Shown piece by piece: positions 46,876-56,910 of a DNA stretch of 64,000 nucleotides. The translations under genes were made by a program, and so were the position numbers. The stretch comes from Pseudomonas viridiflava (GTDB lineage Bacteria; Pseudomonadota; Gammaproteobacteria; Pseudomonadales; Pseudomonadaceae): contig NZ_UUIS01000027.1 of the NCBI RefSeq assembly GCF_900589395.1, forward strand, positions 131,002 through 195,001. The letters run 5' to 3'. How positions within the stretch are numbered: the first letter of the stretch is position 1; the number at the start of each line of letters is the position of its first letter. The notes below the pieces were generated by a model that was given only the letters and a program-made list of their open reading frames with translations, had not been told where the DNA came from and did no database searches.

Positions 46876-48918
46876 TTACTTGATGCGTTGACCCGGCTTG
46901 GCGCCACTGTCGGGGCTCAGCAGGTAGATTTCCTCGCCGCCGGGACCGGCTGCCATCACCATGCCTTCGGAGATGCCAAAGCGCATTTTGCGTGCCTTGA
47001 GGTTGGCGATCATCATGGTCAGCCGGCCTTCGAGCAGGCTTGGGTCCGGGTACGCGCTCTTGATGCCCGAGAAGACATTACGCTGTTGGTCGCCGATATC
47101 CAGCGTCAGGCGCAGCAGCTTGTCGGCGCCCTCGACGTGCTCGGCCTTGACGATCAGCGCCACGCGCAGGTCGACGGCGGCAAAGGCGTCGAACTCGATT
47201 TCCGGCGACAGCGGGTCCTTTTCCAGTTCGCCATTGCCCTTGGGTGTCTCTTGGGCGGCGCTGGCGGCCAGGTCTTCCCTGGAAGCGGCAACCATGGCTT
47301 CGATTCGGGCCGGGTCGATACGGGTCATCAGGGCCGAGAACGGGTTGAGCTGATGGTTGCCCAGCAGCGTCTGGTGATCGTTCCAGGTCAGCGGCGCGAC
47401 ATTGAGGAACTGTTCGGCGTCGGCGGCCAGGTTCGGCAGCACCGGCTTGAGGAAAATCACCAGTTGGCGGAACAGGTTGATGCCCAGCGCGCAGACGGCC
47501 TGGACTTCATCCTGTTTGCCTTCCTGCTTGGCCAGGGCCCAGGGGGCCTTGTCGGCGATAAAGGCATTGGCGCGGTCGGCCAGCGCCATGATTTCACGCA
47601 TGGCACGGGAGAAGTCGCGGGCCTCGTAGGCTTCGGCGATGCTCGGTGCTGCGCTCTGGAAGGCGTCGGTCAGTTCCGGTGCGGCATTGGCCTGCACCAG
47701 CACGCCGGCATTGCCCTTGTGAATGAAGCCGGCGCAGCGGCTGGCAATGTTCACCAGTTTGCCGATCAGGTCGGAGTTGACCTTCTGCACAAAGTCTTCG
47801 AGGTTCAGGTCCAGGTCGTCGACGCCGCGGCCCAGTTTGGACGCATAGTAGTAGCGCAAGTATTCCGGCGACAGGTGGTCCAAGTAGGTGCGCGCCTTGA
47901 TGAAGGTGCCGCGCGACTTGGACATCTTCTGGCCGTTGACGGTCAGGTAGCCGTGCACGTTGATGGCCGTCGGCTTGCGCAGGCCGGCGCCTTCGAGCAT
48001 GGCCGGCCAGAACAGGGCATGAAAGTTGACAATGTCCTTGCCGATGAAGTGGTACAGCTCGGTGCTGGAATCCTTGTTCCAGTAGGCATCGAAGTCCAGC
48101 TCCGGGCGACGGGCGCAGAGGTTCTTGAAGCTGGCCATGTAGCCGATCGGGGCGTCCAGCCAGACATAGAAGTATTTGCCGGGCTCGTCCGGGATCTCGA
48201 AACCGAAATACGGTGCATCGCGCGAGATGTCCCACTGCTGCAGGCCACTGTCGAGCCATTCGGCCAGCTTGTTGGCCACCGCTTCCTGCAGGGTGCCGCT
48301 GCGGGTCCACTGCTGGAGCATGTCCTGGAAGGCGGGCAGGTCGAAAAAGAAGTGCTTGGAATCCTTGAGCACCGGCGTGGCACCGGAAATTGCCGATTTC
48401 GGGTCCTTCAGTTCGGTGGGCGCATAGGTGGCGCCGCATTTTTCGCAGTTGTCGCCGTACTGGTCCTCGGCGCTGCATTTCGGGCAAGTGCCCTTGATGA
48501 AGCGGTCGGCCAGGAACATTTTCTTGTCCGGGTCGAAATACTGGGTCACCGAACGGGTGGCGATATGACCGGCATCGCGCAGGCGCGTGTAGATCAGGCT
48601 CGACAGCTCGCGGTTTTCATCGCTGTGGGTGGAGTGGAAGTTGTCGAAGTTCACCAGGAAATCGGCAAAGTCGGCGCTGTGCTCGGCCTTGACGTTGTCG
48701 ATCAGTTGCTCCGGGGTGATGCCTTCCTTTTCGGCGCGCAGCATGATGGCCGAGCCGTGGGCGTCGTCCGCACAGACATAGGTGCATTGGTTGCCGCGGT
48801 GCTTCTGGTAACGCACCCACATGTCGGTCTGGATGTACTCGAGCATGTGACCCAGGTGGATGGATCCATTGGCATAGGGCAGGGCGCTGGTAACGAGAAT
48901 CTTGCGTGGCTCGGACAT
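46876..48918 (-). CDS. metG: methionyl-tRNA synthetase
   Basis: The 680-residue class I enzyme charges tRNA-Met. It shows the HIGH-type motif HLGH at 21-24, the zinc knuckle [22 protein letters not shown] in the middle, and a C-terminal tRNA-binding OB domain ([26 protein letters not shown]). It is divergent from apbC, an arrangement conserved in Pseudomonas. Confidence 0.98.
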   Translation of the reverse strand: MSEPRKILVTSALPYANGSIHLGHMLEYIQTDMWVRYQKHRGNQCTYVCADDAHGSAIMLRAEKEGITPEQLIDNVKAEHSADFADFLVNFDNFHSTHSDENRELSSLIYTRLRDAGHIATRSVTQYFDPDKKMFLADRFIKGTCPKCSAEDQYGDNCEKCGATYAPTELKDPKSAISGATPVLKDSKHFFFDLPAFQDMLQQWTRSGTLQEAVANKLAEWLDSGLQQWDISRDAPYFGFEIPDEPGKYFYVWLDAPIGYMASFKNLCARRPELDFDAYWNKDSSTELYHFIGKDIVNFHALFWPAMLEGAGLRKPTAINVHGYLTVNGQKMSKSRGTFIKARTYLDHLSPEYLRYYYASKLGRGVDDLDLNLEDFVQKVNSDLIGKLVNIASRCAGFIHKGNAGVLVQANAAPELTDAFQSAAPSIAEAYEARDFSRAMREIMALADRANAFIADKAPWALAKQEGKQDEVQAVCALGINLFRQLVIFLKPVLPNLAADAEQFLNVAPLTWNDHQTLLGNHQLNPFSALMTRIDPARIEAMVAASREDLAASAAQETPKGNGELEKDPLSPEIEFDAFAAVDLRVALIVKAEHVEGADKLLRLTLDIGDQQRNVFSGIKSAYPDPSLLEGRLTMMIANLKARKMRFGISEGMVMAAGPGGEEIYLLSPDSGAKPGQRIK

Positions 48919-49093
48919 GGGGCTCGGCTACTTGAAGTCAAACGAAGACCGGCCACTATAAAGGTGTGGGGATTTTTTTTCACCCCGCCAGCGCCCTGCA
49001 AGGTGCCTGGATTTGCAGTGAAAGCATGGCGCGGCCTGCCATAAGGGGTAGGATAGCCGCCTGTTTTACTCAGTTTCTATTTGGAGCCCGTTC

Positions 49094-50188
49094 ATGAGCG
49101 CAGTGAGCCGCGCAGCGGTGGAGACAATTCTTCGCCAGTACACCGACCCTTATCTCAACCAGGACCCGGTCAGCGCCGGTTGCGTGCAGGCCATCGATAT
49201 CGAGGCTGGCCACGTCAGGGTGCAGATCGAGCTGGGCTATGCCGCCGACCTGTTCAGCAAGGGCTGGGCCCAGGTGCTGCAGATTGCTATCGAAGGCCTG
49301 GAAGGCGTGACCGCCGCCGATGTGCAGATTTACAGTCGGGTCCAGGCCCACAAGGCACAAAGTCAGATTCCGGGGCTGGCCAATGTCAGGAACATCATCG
49401 CTGTGGCCTCCGGCAAGGGCGGGGTCGGCAAGTCGACCACCGCTGCCAACCTGGCCCTGGCGCTGGCCCGTGAAGGTGCCCGGGTCGGAATTCTCGATGC
49501 CGATATCTACGGCCCCAGCCAGGGCATCATGTTTGGCATTGCCGAGGGCACCCGGCCGAAGATCAAGGACCAGAAGTGGTTCGTGCCGATCGAGGCGCAT
49601 GGGGTCGAAGTGATGTCGATGGCCTTTCTCACCGATGACAACACGCCGATGGTGTGGCGCGGCCCGATGGTGTCCGGCGCCTTGCTGCAATTGGTGACCC
49701 AGACGGCCTGGAATGACCTGGATTACCTGGTCATCGACATGCCGCCGGGTACAGGTGACATTCAGTTGACCCTGGCGCAAAAGGTCCCTGTCGCCGGCTC
49801 GGTCATTGTCACCACCCCGCAGGACCTGGCCTTGCTGGATGCCAGAAAGGGCGTCGAGATGTTCCGCAAGGTGAACATTCCGGTGTTGGGTGTGGTGGAA
49901 AACATGGCCGTGCACATCTGTTCGAACTGCGGGCATGCCGAGCATCTGTTCGGTGAAGGCGGCGGTGAGAAACTGGCCCGCCAGTACGACGTCGAACTGC
50001 TGGCTTCGTTGCCGTTGTCGATGCTGATCCGCGAGCAGGCCGACGGCGGCAAGCCCACGGTCATTGCCGAGCCGCAAAGCCAGATTGCCATGGTGTATCA
50101 GGAGCTGGCCCGCCAGGTGGGGGCACGCATCGTCTTGCAGGCAGCGGCCAGTCCTGCCATGCCGACCATTTCGGTCAGCGACGACTGA
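49094..50188 (+). CDS. apbC: iron-sulfur cluster carrier protein ApbC/Mrp
   Basis: The 364-residue P-loop ATPase binds and transfers Fe-S clusters. An N-terminal DUF59-like region (~1-90) is followed by the deviant Walker A GKGGVGKST, DADIYGPSQG, IDMPPGTGDIQLT and the C-x-x-C cluster ligands in HICSNCGHAEHLFG. GGAG lies nine bases before the ATG. It ends at tandem hairpins. Confidence 0.96.
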   Translation: MSAVSRAAVETILRQYTDPYLNQDPVSAGCVQAIDIEAGHVRVQIELGYAADLFSKGWAQVLQIAIEGLEGVTAADVQIYSRVQAHKAQSQIPGLANVRNIIAVASGKGGVGKSTTAANLALALAREGARVGILDADIYGPSQGIMFGIAEGTRPKIKDQKWFVPIEAHGVEVMSMAFLTDDNTPMVWRGPMVSGALLQLVTQTAWNDLDYLVIDMPPGTGDIQLTLAQKVPVAGSVIVTTPQDLALLDARKGVEMFRKVNIPVLGVVENMAVHICSNCGHAEHLFGEGGGEKLARQYDVELLASLPLSMLIREQADGGKPTVIAEPQSQIAMVYQELARQVGARIVLQAAASPAMPTISVSDD

Positions 50189-50195
50189 TCCTGCC

Positions 50196-50224
50196 TTTGC
50201 AGGCGCTCTTGTAGCGCCTGCAAA
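50196..50224. terminator. hairpin after apbC
   Basis: TTTGCAGGCGCT (50196-50207) pairs perfectly with AGCGCCTGCAAA (50213-50224) across a 5-nt loop, immediately after the apbC stop. A second, stronger terminator follows 23 bp later. Confidence 0.6.
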
Positions 50225-50247
50225 AAAGCACTTTTCTGCAGGCAATA

Positions 50248-50275
50248 AAAAACCCCGCTCAAGAGCGGGGTTTTT
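50248..50275. terminator. bidirectional terminator between apbC and the cold-shock gene
   Basis: A perfect 13-bp stem AAAAACCCCGCTC/GAGCGGGGTTTTT with a 2-nt loop has A and T tracts at its base and lies between convergent genes. Confidence 0.92.
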
Positions 50276-50295
50276 CGAAGCGAATTAGCGCAAAA

Positions 50296-50505
50296 TCAAG
50301 CGATTTGCACTTCTTCAGCCTGCATGCCTTTCTGGCCGCGGGTAGCGACGAAAGAAACTTGCTGGCCTTCTTTCAGGGTTTTGAAGCCGTCGATCTGGAT
50401 GGCTTTGAAGTGCACGAACAGATCTTCGCCAGATTGTGGAGTGATGAAGCCGAAGCCTTTTTCATCGTTGAACCACTTGACGGTACCAGTTTGGCGATTG
50501 GACAT
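50296..50505 (-). CDS. cold-shock domain protein
   Basis: The 69-residue single CSD protein has RNP1 (KGFGFITP) and RNP2 (LFVHF) on the [10 protein letters not shown] framework. It binds single-stranded nucleic acid, probably as an RNA chaperone. The upstream spacer to dcd is about 300 bp and leaves room for a long leader, as many csp genes have. Confidence 0.95.
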   Translation of the reverse strand: MSNRQTGTVKWFNDEKGFGFITPQSGEDLFVHFKAIQIDGFKTLKEGQQVSFVATRGQKGMQAEEVQIA

Positions 50506-50739
50506 GATGCATCTCCTTGGACAAAGTTAACTGCGGATCAGGAAACACCCCGACCGAGACTGAGTGCAAAGAGCTGGAAATTCATGGTGATGGTGATCGG
50601 ATTCAACATCTTGTAGAGATTCTCAGTGACACAAGCAACACAGTGACGCCACCTTAACCGTTTTTCCCGGAAGTGCCAATGGGCAGGTGCGGATTATTTG
50701 CATTCCCTTGCATGAGCGTCGTCCACGACGGCGTGGCCT

Positions 50740-50768
50740 TTGTAGGAGACGCCCCGGCCCGGTAAGAT
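50740..50768 (+). promoter_or_regulatory. sigma-70 promoter of dcd
   Basis: TTGTAG (50740-50745) and TAAGAT (50763-50768) are separated by 17 bp, a fair -35/-10 pair 38 bp upstream of the dcd ATG. A 9-bp hairpin with a TTT bulge overlaps the start of the transcript. Confidence 0.55.
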
Positions 50769-50806
50769 GTGCGCATCTTTTTACCTCGCTATTTCAGGAC
50801 ACCGCC

Positions 50807-51373
50807 ATGAGCATCAAACCGGATAAGTGGATTCGCCGCATGGCGCAAGAGCACGGCATGATCGAACCCTTCGTGGAGCGCCAGATGCGCGGCGAAGGCG
50901 CCGAGCGCCTGATTTCCTTCGGTGTATCGAGCTACGGTTACGATGTGCGTTGCGCCGACGAATTCAAGATTTTCACCAACATCAACTCGGCCACCGTCGA
51001 CCCGAAGAACTTCGACGCCAACAGCTTCGTCGACGTCAAGAGCGATGTCTGCATCATCCCGCCCAACTCTTTTGCCCTGGCCCGCACCGTCGAATATTTC
51101 CGCATACCGCGCAACGTGCTGACCATCTGCCTGGGCAAGAGCACCTACGCGCGCTGCGGCATCATCGTCAACGTCACGCCGCTGGAGCCGGAGTGGGAAG
51201 GCCACGTGACGCTGGAGTTCTCCAACACCACCACGCTGCCGGCCAAGATCTACGCCAACGAAGGGGTGGCGCAGATGCTGTTCCTGGAATCGGACGAGGA
51301 GTGCGAAGTGTCCTATAAGGACCGTGGCGGCAAGTATCAGGGCCAGCGCGGCGTGACCTTGCCACGAACCTGA
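50807..51373 (+). CDS. dcd: dCTP deaminase
   Basis: Dcd deaminates dCTP to dUTP for thymidylate supply. The 188-residue trimeric enzyme shows [46 protein letters not shown] with the catalytic Glu, and [11 protein letters not shown]. The ATG at 50807 (MSIKPDKWI) is the family start; longer in-frame sequence upstream is rejected. Confidence 0.97.
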   Translation: MSIKPDKWIRRMAQEHGMIEPFVERQMRGEGAERLISFGVSSYGYDVRCADEFKIFTNINSATVDPKNFDANSFVDVKSDVCIIPPNSFALARTVEYFRIPRNVLTICLGKSTYARCGIIVNVTPLEPEWEGHVTLEFSNTTTLPAKIYANEGVAQMLFLESDEECEVSYKDRGGKYQGQRGVTLPRT

Positions 51374-51480
51374 AATCTATTTCATGTAGGTGCAATTGAA
51401 TTTATCACCCGATTGACACTCTATTGGTTGACTGTTCTTCCTCACAAGCGACGTGGGTGACCAACGTTCAGGAGTGCCCC

Positions 51481-51684
51481 ATGAAGATCGATTCCAAACA
51501 CGCCGGACCGCAAGCTGCACCGCTCAACGAGATCGGCCTGCTGGCCTGGTCACTGATGGCAGACCAGCAGCTGAACATGGTCGGCGGTGGCATTCCCGGC
51601 CAGCCCGATCCGGATACGCCCCAGCCCAGCGAACCTGGCGTGCCGACCGTACCCGACGAGCCGCCGCCTGCTCCTGTGGCCTGA
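51481..51684 (+). CDS. 67-residue peptide with double-glycine-like leader and Pro-rich C-terminus
   Basis: I do not recognise this gene. An AGGAG seven bases before the ATG supports translation. Residues 1-37 end in LMADQQLNMVGGG, which fits the double-glycine leader of bacteriocin-type peptides: Leu at -7, Val at -4 and Gly at -2/-1 if cleaved after Gly37. The remaining 30 residues (IPGQPDPDTPQ onward) have 12 Pro, five acidic and no basic residues or Cys. There is no peptidase-ABC exporter in the window, so export is unproven. It lies between dcd and the convergent pdeM, ending eight bases from it. It could instead be a small cytosolic protein with a Pro-rich tail. Confidence 0.65.
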   Translation: MKIDSKHAGPQAAPLNEIGLLAWSLMADQQLNMVGGGIPGQPDPDTPQPSEPGVPTVPDEPPPAPVA

Positions 51685-51691
51685 CACCGCA

Positions 51692-52351
51692 TTACCCATT
51701 CAAGGCCCAGACCGCACCGTCGCCTGCTACATACAGGCGACGGTGTGGCTGGGCCTGAATCGTGTACCCCCCGGTAAACTCGCCGAACGCCGGCAGCAGG
51801 CTCACCGCCTCGTCCAGCACGAAGCAGGGCAGGCGCAGGCTCTGCCGGCCACGCCCGTGCAGGGTGAACACCGGATGCACGTGACCGGCCAGCACATGGT
51901 GGGTCGGGTGCGGATCCGGCTCGTGCTGCAGTGCAAAAGGCCCCAGCAGTAACGGCGCATCCACCACCTCGATGTCCAGATAGCCTGGCGGGTCCCCGGC
52001 GCGCGTATCGTGGTTGCCGCGAATCAGCACAATGTCGAGTGCTGCCTGCCGGACCCGCCAGGCGGCCAAGGCTGCCAGGGTGGCCGGCGCATGGGACTGC
52101 GGCGCGTGCAGAAAGTCGCCCAGAAAAATCAGCCGTTGCGCGGGGTAGTGCGACAGCAGCCGGTCGATACGCTCAAGGTTCACCTGCGTGGTGCCATGCG
52201 GCACCGGCTGGCCCAGCCGGCGGTAGGCGGCTGCCTTGCCAAAATGCGCATCGGCAATCAGTAGCGTGCGTTCGCCTGGGTGGTAGACCGCCTTGTCAGC
52301 CAGCAGCCACAGCGTATCGCCGGCCAGTTGCACCGCCAGTTCAGGATTCAT
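51692..52351 (-). CDS. pdeM: ligase-associated DNA endonuclease PdeM (MPE)
   Basis: The 219-residue binuclear metallophosphoesterase shows [24 protein letters not shown] and AGHVHP, the metal ligands of the fold. It belongs to the ligase-associated DNA damage response set; the P. putida homolog is known as a Mn-dependent DNA endonuclease. Its ATG overlaps the helicase stop by four bases, so both are made from one message. Confidence 0.93.
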   Translation of the reverse strand: MNPELAVQLAGDTLWLLADKAVYHPGERTLLIADAHFGKAAAYRRLGQPVPHGTTQVNLERIDRLLSHYPAQRLIFLGDFLHAPQSHAPATLAALAAWRVRQAALDIVLIRGNHDTRAGDPPGYLDIEVVDAPLLLGPFALQHEPDPHPTHHVLAGHVHPVFTLHGRGRQSLRLPCFVLDEAVSLLPAFGEFTGGYTIQAQPHRRLYVAGDGAVWALNG

Positions 52352-54822
52352 GCGCCAGCCTGCGGCCCGGCGGCCTTCTCAAGGTCACGCACCATGCGCG
52401 CAATGCGGTCGGCCAGCTTTTCACTGCTCAGGCTTTCGCGCAGGCGCTCGACCAGCAGCGGAAACGCCAGCGGCGTGGCACGTTTGAGCGCGTGCAGGTC
52501 CAGTGGCAGGCCGGCCAGACGCTGCAAGGTGGCCTGCAGACGCTGGTAATCGAGTTCCAGGCTCAGCACTTCGTCATGGGCCTGGCAGAGCAGCCGGTTC
52601 TCGGGGTCGTACTGCTTGAACACTTCAAAGAACAGCCCACTTGAAGCCTGAAGCTGGCGCAGGCTTTTACCCGCCCCCGGATAGCCGGCAAACACCAGCC
52701 CGCCAATCCGGGCGATTTCGCGAAAACGCCGCTGCGCCAGCTCGCCGGCGTTGAGACTGGCCAGGATGTCGTCGGCCAAGTGCTCATCGCTGAACAGGTC
52801 GCCACGCTGCAGCAGCTCGTGCCAGTCCAGCTCGGTGCTGCTGAGCAGTTCCAGGCCGTAATCGTTGACCGCCATGGAGAACGTCAACGGTTGCCGGCGG
52901 CTCAGGCGCCAGGCCAGAACGCTGGCCAGCCCCAGGTGCACATGGCGCCCGGCAAACGGGTACAGAAACAGGTGCCAGCCCTCGCGCGACTTGAGGGTTT
53001 CCGCCAGCAACCGGTCGCGTTGCGGCAGTGCCGACCACTGTTGCTGAACCTCCAGTAAAGGCCTGACCGCCTGCATGGCCGGGCTTGCGAATATGCCATG
53101 GGCGGCGGCATCGAATTGCGCCACCACGGCCTGCGCCAGCTCGTCAGAAAGCGGCAGGCGTCCGCCACTCCAGCGCGGCACGGCGGCTTTCTTGCCGGTG
53201 GCGCGCTTGACGTAGGCAGTCATGTCCTCGACCCGCACCAGTTCCAGCAGGCGCCCGCCAAACAGAAAGTTGTCGCCAGGGCGCAGGCGCGCGATAAAGC
53301 CTTCTTCGACGCTGCCCAGCGAGCCGCCGCCTTTTTTCCAGTACTTCACGGTAATGCTGGCGTCGCTGACGATGGTGCCGATGCTCATGCGATGCCGCCG
53401 CGCCACACGTGCATCCGGCACCCGCCAGACGCCCTGTTCATCAGGCTCTACGCGGCGATAGTCGGGGTAGGCGGTCAGCGAGTGACCGCCGCTGCGCACA
53501 AAGGCCAGCGCCCATTGCCACTGCGACTCGTCCAGGTCGCGGTAGGCCCAGGCACCGCGTACTTCGTCCAACAGCTCATCGGGGATGAAGCCGCCGCCCA
53601 GTGCCATGCTCACCAGATGCTGCACCAGTACATCCAGCGGCTGGTACGGCGAGTGACGCGGTTCGATCATGCGCGCCGCCACGGCCACCTGCGCAGCGGC
53701 GGCCTCGACCAGTTCCAGGCTGTGGGTCGGCACCAGCGTCACCCGCGAAGCCCGCCCCGGCGCATGGCCGGAGCGCCCGGCGCGCTGCATCAGCCGGGCA
53801 ATGCCCTTGGGCGAGCCGATCTGCAACACCCGTTCGACCGGCAGAAAATCCACGCCCAGGTCCAGGCTGGAAGTGCACACCACCGCCTTGAGCTGGCCGT
53901 CCTTCAACGCGCGCTCCACCCAGTCGCGCACCTCGCGTGACAGCGAGCCGTGGTGCAGGGCAATCAACCCGGCCCAGTCCGGGCGGGCGCCGAGCAGGGC
54001 CTGGTACCACAGCTCCGATTGCGCCCGGGTATTGGTGAACAGCAAACAACTGCGGCTGCCGTCGACCTCGGCCACCACCGGCTTGAGCATGCTCAGGCCC
54101 ATGTGGCCCGACCACGGAAAACGTTCAAGCGCCGTTGGCAGCAGGGTGTCGACCTGTAAATCCTTGATGACTTTGCCTTGGACCGTAATGCCGGCATCGC
54201 CCAGCAGCACCTGGCGGGCGTATTCCTGGTTGCCCAGGGTGGCCGAGATACCCCACACGATCAGGTGCGGATGCCAGCGCCGCAACCGGGCCAGCGCCAG
54301 TTGCAGTTGCACGCCGCGCTTGTTGCCGATCAGTTCATGCCACTCATCGACCACCACCATCTGCAGGTTGCCCATGGCGGCCTGGGCATCGGCGCGGGCC
54401 AGCAGCAGGGTCAGGCTTTCAGGGGTGGTGACCAGCGTCGTGGGCAGGCGCCGGCCTTGACGCGCACGCTCGCTGCTGGAGGTGTCGCCGGTGCGCAGGC
54501 CCACCGACCAGCCAATCGCTTGATCAGCCAGCGGCGCCAGCAAGGCGCGCTGGGTGTCGGCCGCCAGGGCACGCATGGGCGTGATCCAGATCACCGTCAG
54601 CGGCGCGCTCTTGTCCCTGCCCTTGGGCGGCGTTTTCGGGGGGCGCATGAACGCATTCAAGGCCGCCAGCCACACCGCATAAGTCTTGCCCGAGCCGGTG
54701 CTGGCGTGCAGCAGCCCCGACTCGCCACGCTTGACCGCCGCCCACACCTGCTTCTGGAACGGGAACGGTGTCCAGCCCAGAGAGGCGAACCATGACGTTG
54801 CAATGTCGGGCTGTTTGCTCAT
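52348..54822 (-). CDS. ligase-associated DEXH helicase, Lhr-Core family
   Basis: The 824-residue enzyme is a 3'-5' DNA translocase of the Lhr-Core type. Visible motifs: Q-motif region [12 protein letters not shown], Walker A STGSGKT at ~41-47, DEWH box in [11 protein letters not shown], motif III SATLGN, then the RecA2 arm with [50 protein letters not shown], a winged helix and the long C-terminal domain. ATG at 54822 (MSKQPDIA) is preferred; the in-frame upstream extension lacks family resemblance. It is followed by pdeM; the ligase and exonuclease partners are 4.7 kb upstream beyond an inserted transporter operon. Confidence 0.93.
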   Translation of the reverse strand: MSKQPDIATSWFASLGWTPFPFQKQVWAAVKRGESGLLHASTGSGKTYAVWLAALNAFMRPPKTPPKGRDKSAPLTVIWITPMRALAADTQRALLAPLADQAIGWSVGLRTGDTSSSERARQGRRLPTTLVTTPESLTLLLARADAQAAMGNLQMVVVDEWHELIGNKRGVQLQLALARLRRWHPHLIVWGISATLGNQEYARQVLLGDAGITVQGKVIKDLQVDTLLPTALERFPWSGHMGLSMLKPVVAEVDGSRSCLLFTNTRAQSELWYQALLGARPDWAGLIALHHGSLSREVRDWVERALKDGQLKAVVCTSSLDLGVDFLPVERVLQIGSPKGIARLMQRAGRSGHAPGRASRVTLVPTHSLELVEAAAAQVAVAARMIEPRHSPYQPLDVLVQHLVSMALGGGFIPDELLDEVRGAWAYRDLDESQWQWALAFVRSGGHSLTAYPDYRRVEPDEQGVWRVPDARVARRHRMSIGTIVSDASITVKYWKKGGGSLGSVEEGFIARLRPGDNFLFGGRLLELVRVEDMTAYVKRATGKKAAVPRWSGGRLPLSDELAQAVVAQFDAAAHGIFASPAMQAVRPLLEVQQQWSALPQRDRLLAETLKSREGWHLFLYPFAGRHVHLGLASVLAWRLSRRQPLTFSMAVNDYGLELLSSTELDWHELLQRGDLFSDEHLADDILASLNAGELAQRRFREIARIGGLVFAGYPGAGKSLRQLQASSGLFFEVFKQYDPENRLLCQAHDEVLSLELDYQRLQATLQRLAGLPLDLHALKRATPLAFPLLVERLRESLSSEKLADRIARMVRDLEKAAGPQAGA

Positions 54823-54925
54823 GCGCGATGGCAGGTTCCTGAAGGGGCTCAGGATACGGACCACGCGCCCGGGCGATTGGTGCGATCCGACCCGGAGACG
54901 CTCTGCCAAATATTTTCACCCTGCC

Positions 54926-55018
54926 GCAGGAGCGCCCAACGGGCGCGAAAGGGTCGGTACAAACGCAGCATTTTTCAGCGTCTGTCCCTCGGTCTTCGCG
55001 ACCGTTGGTCGCTCCTAC
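54926..55018. repeat. REP-type inverted pair between aotP and the helicase
   Basis: A unit starting GCAGGAGCGCCCAACGG (54926-54950) and an inverted partner ending GGTCGCTCCTAC (54994-55018) share the GYAGGAGCGNCCAACGGNCGCGAA core of Pseudomonas REP sequences. The right-hand unit contains the TAG stop codon of aotP. Confidence 0.75.
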
Positions 55019-55779
55019 TTCAGATTGCCGCTCAGAAACTGCTTCAGGCGCTCGCTCTGCGGGTTGTTCAACACCTCGTCCGGGTGCCCGGATTCCTCGA
55101 TTCGGCCCTGATGCAAAAACACCACCTGGGTCGCGACCTTGCGCGCAAAGCCCATCTCGTGGGTGACCAGGATCATGGTCCGGCCTTCCTCGGCCAGGCC
55201 CTGGATCACCTTGAGTACTTCGCCCACCAGTTCAGGGTCCAGGGCCGAGGTCGGTTCGTCGAACAGCATGATGTCCGGCTCCATGGCCAGCGCCCGGGCA
55301 ATGGCCACGCGTTGCTGCTGGCCGCCGGACAGGAACGCCGGGTACTGATCGGCCACTCGCTCCGGCAGGCCGACCTTTTCCAGGTACTTGCGCGCCCGCG
55401 CCTCGGCCTCGGCCTTGGGCACGCCCAGTACCCGGCGCGGGGCCATGGTCACGTTTTCCAGCACCGTCATGTGCGCCCACAGGTTGAAGTGCTGGAACAC
55501 CATCGCCAGGCGCGTGCGCAGGCGTTGCAGTTCGTCGGCGTCGGCCACGCGCATGCCGCCGCTGTCCTGGACCATGCGCACCGGCTTGTCGTCCAGGCTC
55601 ATGGCGCCGTCGTTGGGCTGTTCGAGAAAGTTGATGCAGCGCAGGAAGGTGCTCTTGCCCGAGCCGCTGGCGCCGATCAGGCAGATCACGTCGCCACTCT
55701 TGGCCTTGAGCGACACGCCCTTGAGCACTTCGTTATCGCCGTAGCGCTTGTGCAGGCCTTCGATGGTCAGTTTGTACAT
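55015..55779 (-). CDS. aotP: arginine/ornithine-type ABC transporter ATPase AotP
   Basis: The 254-residue polar amino acid ATPase has Walker A GASGSGKS, Q-loop VFQHFNLWAHM, signature LSGGQQQR, Walker [14 protein letters not shown] and VTHEMGFA. The start MYKLTIEGLHKRYGDNEVLKG is close to AotP and HisP. AGGA precedes the ATG. It is the last gene of the order J-Q-M-O-P seen in the P. aeruginosa aot operon, but argR, which follows there, is absent; a REP sequence and the helicase follow instead. Confidence 0.92.
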   Translation of the reverse strand: MYKLTIEGLHKRYGDNEVLKGVSLKAKSGDVICLIGASGSGKSTFLRCINFLEQPNDGAMSLDDKPVRMVQDSGGMRVADADELQRLRTRLAMVFQHFNLWAHMTVLENVTMAPRRVLGVPKAEAEARARKYLEKVGLPERVADQYPAFLSGGQQQRVAIARALAMEPDIMLFDEPTSALDPELVGEVLKVIQGLAEEGRTMILVTHEMGFARKVATQVVFLHQGRIEESGHPDEVLNNPQSERLKQFLSGNLK

Positions 55780-55786
55780 AAAGTCC

Positions 55787-56899
55787 TCAAGGAGAAAGCA
55801 GGTAGCCGCTGCGGTGGGCCCGGGTGCCGGCAACGTGGGCGATGACCATGCCGGCGGTGACCATTCGGCGCAGCGAGCGGGCATACAACAGGCCGGCCTG
55901 CGGGGCGCGGACCTGGGTCACGGTGTCGCTGATCGGGTCGATGATGTCGGCCAGCAGTTGCCCGGCCTCGACGTATTCGCCGGGCATGGCACAGAACACC
56001 AGCAGCCCGCCAACCGGCGTCGTCACCGGGTCCACGGCTGCCAGGGGCGTGGCCGGGTAGAGCAATTCGGGCGGCTCGATCCGCTCGCCGTCGATGGCGC
56101 CGAAATCGGTCAGGTAAAGAATGATGGCCTGGCAGTCGCGGCTGGCCACGGCGTGGCTGACATCGGCCTGGCCGCGCAACTCCACCGTCACTGAAAAACT
56201 GCCCATCGGCACCTGCGCGCCAAAGCGTTGCTGCAACTGCCACCAGACCAGGGTGAAGCATTCGTCGAACGACTGGCCGCCCGAATCGGTGGCCAGCAGG
56301 TTGGCCTGCGAGCCCAGGTAGCGCGCCAGGGGTTCGACCTGTGGCCAGGCTTCGGGCGTGGTGTACAGGTGCTCGACCGCCTCGAAGTCGCAGTGCAGGT
56401 CCAGCACCATGTCGGCATCGCAGGCCAGGCGCTGCAACACCAGGCGCTGCGATTGCAACTGTGTGCTGGCGCCGTGTTCGAGCAGGGCCTGGCGCAAGTG
56501 CGTGCGGATCAGCCGGGCATTGGCCTGCACGTCGCTTGTCAGCGTGCCCTGCACGGCATCGCCGACCTGTTGCGCCAGGTCGACGAAATGGCGATTGAAA
56601 TTCTGTCCGCTTTCCAGCTCGTAGCGGCCCAGCGGGGTGTCCATCAGCACCTGTTCCAGGCCGGCGGGGTTGGCCACCGGCACCACGACGATCTCGCCCT
56701 TGAGCTTGCCGGCGCGCTCCAGTTCGTCCAGGCGCTGCCTGAGGTACCAGGCCACCAGCATGCCTGGCAGTTCGTCAGCATGCAGCGCCGCCTGGATGTA
56801 CACCTTGCAGGCGCCGTTGTCCGGGCCGTAGTGAAAACTGTGAATCTGCCGCGCGGTGCCTGGCACCGGCGACAGCAGGTCGTGAGTGAGTTGGCGCAT
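55787..56899 (-). CDS. aotO: succinylglutamate desuccinylase/aspartoacylase family protein AotO
   Basis: The 370-residue zinc hydrolase-like protein belongs to the M14/AstE-AspA family. It shows YIQAALHADELPGMLVAWYL, with the first His/Asp-Glu metal-binding site, and DLHCDFEAVEHLY, the second His, plus a C-terminal barrel-like domain (AMPGEYVEAGQLLADIIDP). Members within aot-type operons have no firm assigned reaction; deacylation of an N-acyl amino acid is plausible. It lies seven bases from aotP and 11 from aotM. Confidence 0.88.
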   Translation of the reverse strand: MRQLTHDLLSPVPGTARQIHSFHYGPDNGACKVYIQAALHADELPGMLVAWYLRQRLDELERAGKLKGEIVVVPVANPAGLEQVLMDTPLGRYELESGQNFNRHFVDLAQQVGDAVQGTLTSDVQANARLIRTHLRQALLEHGASTQLQSQRLVLQRLACDADMVLDLHCDFEAVEHLYTTPEAWPQVEPLARYLGSQANLLATDSGGQSFDECFTLVWWQLQQRFGAQVPMGSFSVTVELRGQADVSHAVASRDCQAIILYLTDFGAIDGERIEPPELLYPATPLAAVDPVTTPVGGLLVFCAMPGEYVEAGQLLADIIDPISDTVTQVRAPQAGLLYARSLRRMVTAGMVIAHVAGTRAHRSGYLLSP

Positions 56900-56910
56900 G
56901 AGGGGCAGTC

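Noticed and set aside
46750..49044. 764-codon open frame on the plus strand opposite metG
   Set aside because: It mirrors metG codon by codon and has no start signal or recognisable domain; similar shadows lie opposite glpD, glpK, opgC and the ligase gene.
50740..50765. GTAGGAG near the dcd promoter as a REP
   Set aside because: Only the GTAGGAG head matches; there is no inverted arm, and the segment is better read as -35/-10 elements.
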